Positions 7,525-14,021 of a stretch of DNA of 17,038 bases are shown one piece after another. The notes beneath the pieces are model-generated. The model saw nothing but the letters and a program-made list of their open reading frames with translations. It did no database searches and had not been told where the DNA came from. A program made the position numbers and the translations under genes. This DNA comes from JANXLS01 sp038227045 (GTDB taxonomy: Bacteria; Planctomycetota; SZUA-567; H5-PLA8). The stretch spans positions 1 to 17,038 of the forward strand of contig JBBRQD010000114.1 of NCBI GenBank assembly GCA_038227045.1. Reading direction: 5' to 3'. The first letter of the stretch is position 1, and each line of letters opens with the position of its first letter.

Positions 7525-9387
7525 ATGTCCGACCAGAATCCCGTTCAGAACCCGGATCGCAAAATCCGCAACATCGCCATCATCGCCCACGTCGATCACG
7601 GCAAGAGCACGCTCGTCGACCACCTCCTTCGCCAGGCCGGCACTTTCCGCCAGAACCAGGAAATGACCGACTGCGTGATGGATTCCAACGACCTTGAACG
7701 CGAGCGCGGAATCACCATTCTCGCGAAGAATTGCGCGATCAATTACATGGGCACGCGCATCAACATCATCGACACCCCCGGACACAGCGATTTCGGCGGC
7801 GAGGTCGAACGCGTGCTGTCAATGGCCGACGGCTGCTGCCTGCTCGTCGATGCCGCCGAAGGCGTCCTGCCGCAGACGAAATTCGTCCTGCGCAAGGCCT
7901 TCAGCCACGGCCTGCGCCCGATCGTCGTGATCAATAAAATCGATCGCGGCGACGCGCGCCCCCACGAAGTCCTCAACCAGGTCTTCGATCTCTTCATCGA
8001 AGTCGGCGCGCACGACCGGCAGCTCGACTTCCCGCACGTCTTCGCCATCGGCCGTCAGGGACTCGCCAAGCTCCAACTGGAAGACGAAGCCAAGGATTTG
8101 CGCCCGCTCTTCGACATCATCATGGCCCACGTTCCGACCCCCGCCGGTGACGAAAAAGCGCCGCTGCAAGTGCAGGTCGCGAACATCGATTACAACGACT
8201 ACGTCGGCCGCATCGCCATCGGCCGCATCGCTCAGGGCACGATCAAAGTCGGCCAGCAGTACACGATGATCGGCCAGGACGGCAAGCGCCGCAACGAACG
8301 CGTCACCAAGATCGAGATTTACGAAGGCCTCGGCCGCAAGGAAGTGCAGAGCGCCGAGTGCGGTGAAATCATCGCGTGGTCGGGATTCGAGGAAGTCCAC
8401 ATCGGCGACACCATGGCCGAGGGTGAAAACCCCGAAGCCCTGCCGCCGGTGCCGATCGACGAACCGACGCTGTCGATGATGTTCATGTCGAACAGCAGCC
8501 CGTTCAGCGGCCAGGACGGCAAGTACGTCACCAGCCGCCAGGTCCGCGACCGCCTCGAAAAAGAAGCGCTCCGTAACGTCGCGATGAAGTTCGAACCGAC
8601 TGTCGCGCCCGACGTCTTCAAAGTCTCCGGACGCGGGCTGCTGCATCTCGGCGTGCTCATTGAAAACATGCGCCGCGAAGGTTACGAACTGCAGATCAGC
8701 AAGCCGCACGTGATCATGAAACGGGACGAGAACGACAAGCTGCTGGAACCAATCGAAGCGATCGCGGTGGACGTGCCTGAAATGCACATGGGCAAAGTCA
8801 TCGAACTGCTCGGTGCGCGCCGCTGCGTGATGGAAAACATGACCCAGCATCAGGGGCACTGCCATCTCGAATTCAAAGGCCCCAGCCGTGGCTTGATCGG
8901 CTTGCGCAATAAACTGCTCACCGCCACGAAGGGCGAAGCCGTTCTGCATCATTCGTTCGCCGAGTTTGGCGAGTACAGGGGCAACTTGGGCGACCGCGGA
9001 ACTGGCGTGATGGTCGCCAGCGAAGCGGGGCAGGTGACCGGTTTCGCGCTGCAAAATTTACAGGATCGCGGCGAGTTCTTCGTCAACCCCGGCGAGCAGG
9101 TGTACGAAGGCCAGCTCATTGGCGAGCACTGCAAAGACAACGACATCGCCGTTAATTGCGCGAAAGCCAAGCACTTGACAAACATGCGCAACGCCAACAA
9201 AGAGAATCTCGACACGCTGAAGTCCAAGCGCAATTTCTCCCTCGAAGAAGCGCTCGAATACATCGAAGACGACGAATTGGTCGAAGTCACGCCGAAGTCG
9301 ATCCGCTTACGCAAGCGACTGCTCGGCGAAAAGCTGCGGCTGAAAGAAGTGCGCGAAAAACAAAGCCGGGACGAATCGGCGGCTTAA
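7525..9387 (+). CDS. typA: Translational GTPase TypA/BipA
   Basis: TypA is a ribosome-binding GTPase of the EF-G family, tied to 50S assembly and to cold and other stress. The 620-aa product has usual family length. GTPase motifs: G1 AHVDHGKST (21-29), G2 in ERERGITI (58-65), G3 DTPGHSDF (83-90), G4 NKID (137-140). The C-terminal family signature FSLEEALEYIEDDELVEVTP and the following IRLRKR are present. The ATG at 7525 gives about ten residues more than common homologues before the conserved RNIAIIAHVDHGK. It is the only start available, since an in-frame TAG lies at 7486-7488. No Shine-Dalgarno sequence lies at normal distance; the nearest (7445-7452) is beyond the palindrome. It is flanked by terminators on both sides, so it is monocistronic. 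Confidence 0.97.
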   Translation: MSDQNPVQNPDRKIRNIAIIAHVDHGKSTLVDHLLRQAGTFRQNQEMTDCVMDSNDLERERGITILAKNCAINYMGTRINIIDTPGHSDFGGEVERVLSMADGCCLLVDAAEGVLPQTKFVLRKAFSHGLRPIVVINKIDRGDARPHEVLNQVFDLFIEVGAHDRQLDFPHVFAIGRQGLAKLQLEDEAKDLRPLFDIIMAHVPTPAGDEKAPLQVQVANIDYNDYVGRIAIGRIAQGTIKVGQQYTMIGQDGKRRNERVTKIEIYEGLGRKEVQSAECGEIIAWSGFEEVHIGDTMAEGENPEALPPVPIDEPTLSMMFMSNSSPFSGQDGKYVTSRQVRDRLEKEALRNVAMKFEPTVAPDVFKVSGRGLLHLGVLIENMRREGYELQISKPHVIMKRDENDKLLEPIEAIAVDVPEMHMGKVIELLGARRCVMENMTQHQGHCHLEFKGPSRGLIGLRNKLLTATKGEAVLHHSFAEFGEYRGNLGDRGTGVMVASEAGQVTGFALQNLQDRGEFFVNPGEQVYEGQLIGEHCKDNDIAVNCAKAKHLTNMRNANKENLDTLKSKRNFSLEEALEYIEDDELVEVTPKSIRLRKRLLGEKLRLKEVREKQSRDESAA

Positions 9388-9402
9388 CGGCGGTTGAATG
9401 TT

Positions 9403-9426
9403 TTAAGGTTTGAAGGTTGAAAGTTC
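9403..9426. repeat. Degenerate GGTTTGAAGGTTGAA repeat after typA
   Basis: Short tandem variants of GGTTTGAA or GGTTGAA run from just after the typA stop to the terminator. A similar run on the opposite strand (CAGGTTTCAGGTTCC, within 9519-9551) flanks the other side of the terminator. They look like low-complexity intergenic repeats with no assigned function. Confidence 0.4.
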
Positions 9427-9433
9427 TTAAAAA

Positions 9434-9467
9434 AAAGCGATGCGAGACTCGAATCTCGCATCGCTTT
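9434..9467. terminator. Bidirectional intrinsic terminator between typA and the leftward cluster
   Basis: A perfect 14-bp stem (9434-9447 with 9454-9467, core GCGATGCGAGA) has the loop CTCGAA. It is flanked by an A-run at 9429-9436 and by TTTATTGTTTT after it. It can stop typA transcription rightward and the cluster ending at 9557 leftward. The leftward U-run is the stronger one. Confidence 0.93.
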
Positions 9468-9518
9468 ATTGTTTTCTATTCGATCAATAAACAGCAAGCC
9501 GCCGAATCCACCTCAAAA

Positions 9519-9551
9519 ACATGAAACTTGGAACCTGAAACCTGAAACTGG
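9519..9551. repeat. Degenerate CCTGAAA repeat near the end of the leftward cluster
   Basis: The run contains GGAACCTGAAACCTGAAACT, with CCTGAAA twice in tandem and a related GAAACTTGG before it. It mirrors the GGTTTGAA-type run at 9403-9426 on the other side of the terminator. Confidence 0.4.
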
Positions 9552-9556
9552 TTTTT

Positions 9557-11458
9557 TTATCGTATCCGATGCGAATTCTCATCCCGTTTGACCGGGCGGT
9601 ACATCAAATCCACCGGTGCGTAATTGTCGGTCAGGATCACTTTGAATTGCTCGAGCACGTCGGACGACGGAACCTTGTGGGCGAGCAGCCGTTTGTAGCT
9701 CTTGACGTGCGCTTTGAGATCGCATTTGACCTTCGCTTTTTCAACGGCTGCTTCGCGGTCCTTCTCTTCTTTGAGGCCGTCCAGCATCGGCGACAGTTGC
9801 GCGGCCAGTTCTTCGAGACTGTCGGGCGCGCCTTCGACCGGGCGGCGCTTTGCTTCGTTGGTGGCGATGACGATCACGTTGCGGTACTCCTCGAGTTTCC
9901 CGTCGGTCAGCAGTTCGTCGTCGTCGTAAAATTTTGGAAAGACGTAGAGGTGTTCAAACAGCGGCGCTTTGTCCGCGAGATCGGCGCTATCGATTTCCAG
10001 AGCCTGGGCGCGGCTGGCGTGGAGTGTCTTATACTCGGCAAGAAACAAATCGGCGTTGTGCGCCGTATCGGGCTGAGTGCCGTTTTGCAACCCGGAAATG
10101 ATGTTGGTGACCAGGATTCCATTGGGCGCGAGCTTCGATTTGACTTCGGCCATGAAATCCCACGTCATTAAATGAAACGGAATCTGGCCGCCCGACGAGT
10201 AGGCGTCGAGAAAGATGATGTCGTAGGGACCGGCCAGATCGCGGCGAATGGTCTTCCGGCCGTCGCCGATGTGAAACTTGATGCCCTCGACGAGCTTGCC
10301 GTTTTCCTGGCGCGGCATGTCGAAATACTCCTGCGCGATGTTGGCGACTTTTTCGTCGAGTTCGGCCACGTCAACCTGCGCGCCATACCAATTGTAATAT
10401 TGGCTCGGAATAATCCCACCGCCGCCGCCAACGACCAAAATACGCTTGGGAGTTGGAACCCAGATCAGCGGCAGATGCAGCAGATCGGTGTACGTCACCG
10501 CATTCTTATGCTTGGTGCCATACGGAAACGTGCCGCTTTCGATGTTCTCGTTGAACTTCAACCAGCGGCGCTGATAAAACATCGGCAGATCCCAAATCTT
10601 GCACGGAATCAAGTAGCCGCCGTCCTTGTCGTCGACATCGGAATTGATCACTTCTTCGGTCACCTGAATCTCGTGATAGGGCGAATCCTCATAGTGAATC
10701 AGGCGGGTGCCGGGCCACAGATTGGGCTTCGACGGAACCGCGGCCCAGATTTCCGTACCCATCACCGAGACCAGCAACATCGCGCCGACGGTGTTGACTT
10801 GCGCGCGGCTGATTTTACCGGTCGCCGCAATGAACAAGTACAGACACCCGGTCGCCGTCAACAATAGCAGCACGCCCAGCAACTGCAATACGTTGCTGAG
10901 TTTCATGCTGGGAATCAGCACGAAGGTGGTCAGCCACGTGCCAACGATCGAACCAAACGTCGAGAGCGCATAAAGCCGTCCCGCCACGCCGCCAACGCCG
11001 GCCAGCGAACTGGCGTTCAGCTTGACGGAGAACGGCGAGACCATGCCCATCAAAAAGCTGGGGATGAAAAAGAGCAGCAGCGACGCCAGCAGCGGATCGA
11101 TGACTTTGCCCATGTCCGCGCGAGCTATCGACTCCGACAGGCCGGGACCGAAACGCGGCAGCAGAAACACCCAGATCGCCGCCGCGCCGACGACCAGCGC
11201 AAGTGTCTGAAACGAGGGTTTCTTGTCCGCGAGATACCCGCCCACGTAATACCCGGCGGCCAGCGCACCCATGAACATGCCGATGATCGCACCCCACACG
11301 AAGGTCGATGTGCCGAATCCCGGCGCAAGGATTTTCGCGCCCGCGATTTCAAGGCCCATCAACACCGCGCCGGAGATGAACACGATGGCATACAACGCCC
11401 ATGCAGCCTTCGCTGCATTCACGACGACCGCGCGGTCGCCACTTCCCGAATGAGTCAT
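9557..11458 (-). CDS. Membrane protein fused to a spermidine-synthase-like methyltransferase-fold domain
   Basis: The 633-aa product has an N-terminal membrane half with about six to eight hydrophobic segments (between residues 17 and 237) of the type annotated as fused MFS/spermidine synthase. A cytosolic SpeE-like domain follows. Nucleotide-binding motif LVVGGGGGI (341-349), acidic ELDEKV (366-371), GDGRK (398-402) and YDIIFLDAY (412-420, D418) match the aminopropyltransferase/Rossmann fold. True spermidine synthases transfer aminopropyl from decarboxylated AdoMet to putrescine. The fused members often lack parts of the polyamine site, so the substrate here is uncertain. ATG at 11458 has AAGGGAG five to six bases upstream. 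It is the last gene of the leftward cluster, 46 bp after maf. No SpeD or arginine decarboxylase gene is nearby. Confidence 0.85.
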   Translation of the reverse strand: MTHSGSGDRAVVVNAAKAAWALYAIVFISGAVLMGLEIAGAKILAPGFGTSTFVWGAIIGMFMGALAAGYYVGGYLADKKPSFQTLALVVGAAAIWVFLLPRFGPGLSESIARADMGKVIDPLLASLLLFFIPSFLMGMVSPFSVKLNASSLAGVGGVAGRLYALSTFGSIVGTWLTTFVLIPSMKLSNVLQLLGVLLLLTATGCLYLFIAATGKISRAQVNTVGAMLLVSVMGTEIWAAVPSKPNLWPGTRLIHYEDSPYHEIQVTEEVINSDVDDKDGGYLIPCKIWDLPMFYQRRWLKFNENIESGTFPYGTKHKNAVTYTDLLHLPLIWVPTPKRILVVGGGGGIIPSQYYNWYGAQVDVAELDEKVANIAQEYFDMPRQENGKLVEGIKFHIGDGRKTIRRDLAGPYDIIFLDAYSSGGQIPFHLMTWDFMAEVKSKLAPNGILVTNIISGLQNGTQPDTAHNADLFLAEYKTLHASRAQALEIDSADLADKAPLFEHLYVFPKFYDDDELLTDGKLEEYRNVIVIATNEAKRRPVEGAPDSLEELAAQLSPMLDGLKEEKDREAAVEKAKVKCDLKAHVKSYKRLLAHKVPSSDVLEQFKVILTDNYAPVDLMYRPVKRDENSHRIR

Positions 11459-11504
11459 TTCAACTCCCTTTATTGTAAACCTTGAACGAAGCGACTGCTC
11501 CGTT

Positions 11505-12158
11505 CTACTTTCGATCCCAATGGTTCAACATGGCCGGTAGTTCCGCTTCGAATCGTTCAAGTGGAAATCCGACCACGTTCAAAAAACTACCCTCAATGCG
11601 TGCGACAAACTTGTCGCCGTTTTCCTGAATCGCGTATGCCCCGGCTTTGCCATCCGATTGGCCGGAGTTCACGTACTCCGCAATCGCGTCCGAACTCATC
11701 CTGCGCATCGTCACCCACGTGCTCTCCGCGAACTCAAGCGCCGGCAGCAATTCCGCGCCCGTGTCGCGCGCGACAACAGGTATCGCGCAGACACCGGAAA
11801 TCACGCAATGCCGAGTTCCCGAAAGACCTGATAGAATAGCGGTCGCATCCGTCCGGTCCAATGGCTTTCCGATGACTTTTCCAAGCGCGGCGACCAGCGT
11901 GTCGGCGCCAATCACCAGCGCGGGGAACGGCGGCTTCAAAGCCGCCGCAACCGCATGCGCTTTCGCACGCGCTTTGTCGATGGCCAATTGCGCGGGCGTG
12001 TGCGCAACATCGATCGCGTCCTCCGCGTCTCCAGGGTCCGCGATTTCAAAACAGTAGCCGGCATCTTCAAAAATATTTTTGCGGCGCAGCGAAGCCGACG
12101 CGAGAATCAAGCGCGGCAATTTAATCCCGATTTTCGATTCGACGCGTGTGTCTTGCAT
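11505..12158 (-). CDS. maf: Maf family nucleoside triphosphate pyrophosphatase
   Basis: Maf enzymes hydrolyse dTTP, UTP or modified NTPs to monophosphates and can slow septum formation when overproduced. The 217-aa product has the family order: LILASASLRR (17-26), GADTLV (84-89, catalytic Asp about 86), IGKPLDRTDA (96-105), LSGTRHCVISGV (112-123), GKAGAYAIQ and NVVGFPLE near the end. The usual S-x-S-P-R-R phosphate loop reads SASLRR, with Leu replacing Pro. Roughly eight extra N-terminal residues precede the core. ATG at 12158 has AAGGA only two bases upstream, so the start is moderately certain. It sits in the leftward cluster, 78 bp after the RDD gene; that gap holds a repeat. Confidence 0.92.
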   Translation of the reverse strand: MQDTRVESKIGIKLPRLILASASLRRKNIFEDAGYCFEIADPGDAEDAIDVAHTPAQLAIDKARAKAHAVAAALKPPFPALVIGADTLVAALGKVIGKPLDRTDATAILSGLSGTRHCVISGVCAIPVVARDTGAELLPALEFAESTWVTMRRMSSDAIAEYVNSGQSDGKAGAYAIQENGDKFVARIEGSFLNVVGFPLERFEAELPAMLNHWDRK

Positions 12159-12170
12159 AATCCTTCACCC

Positions 12171-12221
12171 GTTTTTATCCGCGGTAATTCGCGTTCATTT
12201 TGTGTTTATCCGCGATTAAGT
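12171..12221. repeat. Two TTTATCCGCG-type repeat units between the RDD gene and maf
   Basis: TTTATCCGCG occurs at 12174-12183 and again at 12205-12214. The 23 bp at 12199-12221 matches the reverse complement of 16875-16897 at 22 of 23 positions. This supports a dispersed repeat family in this genome, here placed inside a probable operon. Confidence 0.75.
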
Positions 12222-12236
12222 CAGGCTCTCGAACCC

Positions 12237-14021
12237 TCATTTGTCCTTCGCTTTGTCCGCCCCAGTTTCGTCGGGAAGTTTTTCTATCGACTCGACAGCC
12301 GCCGCAGCTTTCTGCGCGATGAACAAATCGAGTCCTTGTTTTTGGACGACGAACGTGCGCGAGAGCAGATCGCCAAGACGCTGGCGGCGCGGGCTGAAGA
12401 TCACCATCGGCGCCGCGACGATCAGCATCATCGGCTGGCGCTCCAGCAAGCCCACCGTGTTGCGCACCAACGACGCCCAAATGGACGGCCGGCTTCCGCC
12501 GTCCGCGACGACGCGCAGACCCATTAATAATTTTCCCGGCGTCCCGCAAAACAGGCATTCGCTCCCGGCGAAGTAGACCAGGAAACAAATCAGGAACGGC
12601 GTGGACGGAACCCCGATCGCACCCAGCGGCAACGGCAGGACTTCGGTGTACTGTTCGAAAAGAAGTTTCGACACGCCAAAGGCCGTGGCGATCACAACCA
12701 GCATGTCCAGCACATAGGCGCTGGCGCGAGCGGCCAGTGGCGCGTAGAGATCGCTCGGACGAAGCTTGCTCAATAAAGTCAATGCATGCCGCCGGCGAAG
12801 GAATCCCAGCCACGCTCCCAGCAACACGATCGCCGCGCAAAAGGCCAGCGCCCAATACAGCTTGTGCTCCAATGTGAAAATGGGCAATCCGGCGACGCCG
12901 CTTGATGCGAGTTCCCATTTGCCGGCGTCGTTGCGCCGCCACAATTCGAATTTCTGCCAGTTCGAGCGCAGGATGTATTCGCGGTCCTCCCATTTGAAAT
13001 GTTCCGCGGCAATGTGCGAAAACAACCCCATCGTGTGGCGCTCGGGCGCGATGGTTTCGGTCAGTTCGGCTTTGCCGTTCGGCGCGATGTTCCAAATTTC
13101 CATGCGGCCTTTCACGCCGTCCGACTCCGATCCCTTCAGGCGTGTCTGCACCAGGCATTTGATTGTGCCGTTCTCCGCCCACACGCATGTGTTGCCTTTC
13201 GGCAGTCCGGTGACGGCGATGGGCTCCGCGCTGAATTTCGTCCCATCGAAAAAACACATTCCGATATCCCCGTCCGTCGAAATGCGAAAACCTTCCACGC
13301 CGTAGCCGATCGTTTGATCCAGTTTTGCGCCGCGCCACAACACGGCGGTGCGGCCTTCGAGCGCCACGGCCTTGAGCCAGAATCCTGCATTGCCCGACCG
13401 AACCAGCGGGCCGGTGACGTTGGGAACTTCCGTCCAGGTTTTTCCGTCGAAGCGCGCTGCTTTTAAGACGCGGTCGGGTGGCGCGCCGTCTTCTCCCGCG
13501 GGTTTGATCTTTGCGCCAAACGCATAGAGCGAACCGTCGAGCTGCGCGGTGGCTTCCAGCGCCCAATTCAAGTTCATGGGAAACGACGCGACTCCGGAGT
13601 TTTTGTCCGCCTTGGCGACATCAAAAACCGCACAGCTCGAATTGAAGAAAACGCCCAGCCCTTCGATGCGGCGTTCCGGAATTTTTTCCGCTCCGGGCTG
13701 AACCGGTTGAGCAGGCTCAGTGGGCGGCGTGTTTTTTTCGGGCTGATCGATCCGCACGCCGGGTGGAATTTCGAAGGTGCCGTACATCAGGCCGCTGCGA
13801 TTGACATAGAGCGGGCTCCAGCTTTCCAGATCCTTGCCGCTGGGCGCGTAGAGGCCGAAGGTCTCCTGTTCGGCGAGCATCAAATACGGCTTCCCGCCGG
13901 CAGTTTGCACTTGCATGCCGACGTACGTTTCCTGGCTCGGATCGAAGTACATGAGCGCCAGCATGACCACCACCATGATGGCCAGAAGAATTGAAAAACG
14001 CGCGCGCATATCGGATTTCAT
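12237..14021 (-). CDS. RDD-domain membrane protein with a large extracytoplasmic region
   Basis: The 594-aa product has an N-terminal anchor (about residues 11-25), then some 360 residues outside the membrane that include a Pro-rich linker (about 92-116). Repeated Trp/Gly-containing strands (for example KTWTEVPNV, WAENGTIKC, GKWELASS) suggest a beta-propeller-like domain. A transmembrane helix follows (about 388-407), then a C-terminal RDD domain (about 427-560) with several helices, R432, D439 and D551 in expected places. RDD domains are of uncertain role; some have been linked to ion transport. It starts at ATG 14021, sharing ATGA with the stop of the upstream gene, which implies translational coupling; the two products may act together. 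A basic Ala/Lys-rich tail ends the protein. The propeller assignment is inference. Confidence 0.8.
   Translation of the reverse strand: MKSDMRARFSILLAIMVVVMLALMYFDPSQETYVGMQVQTAGGKPYLMLAEQETFGLYAPSGKDLESWSPLYVNRSGLMYGTFEIPPGVRIDQPEKNTPPTEPAQPVQPGAEKIPERRIEGLGVFFNSSCAVFDVAKADKNSGVASFPMNLNWALEATAQLDGSLYAFGAKIKPAGEDGAPPDRVLKAARFDGKTWTEVPNVTGPLVRSGNAGFWLKAVALEGRTAVLWRGAKLDQTIGYGVEGFRISTDGDIGMCFFDGTKFSAEPIAVTGLPKGNTCVWAENGTIKCLVQTRLKGSESDGVKGRMEIWNIAPNGKAELTETIAPERHTMGLFSHIAAEHFKWEDREYILRSNWQKFELWRRNDAGKWELASSGVAGLPIFTLEHKLYWALAFCAAIVLLGAWLGFLRRRHALTLLSKLRPSDLYAPLAARASAYVLDMLVVIATAFGVSKLLFEQYTEVLPLPLGAIGVPSTPFLICFLVYFAGSECLFCGTPGKLLMGLRVVADGGSRPSIWASLVRNTVGLLERQPMMLIVAAPMVIFSPRRQRLGDLLSRTFVVQKQGLDLFIAQKAAAAVESIEKLPDETGADKAKDK

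Noticed and set aside
7819..9054. A 411-codon frame antisense to typA.
   Set aside because: TypA motifs are continuous on the other strand; the antisense product has only shadow composition (Asp/Val/Ala/Phe-rich).
12175..13566. A 463-codon frame overlapping the RDD gene on the same strand.
   Set aside because: It is a frame-shifted, Arg-rich reading of the RDD gene, which has a signal anchor, ribosomal coupling and an RDD domain.
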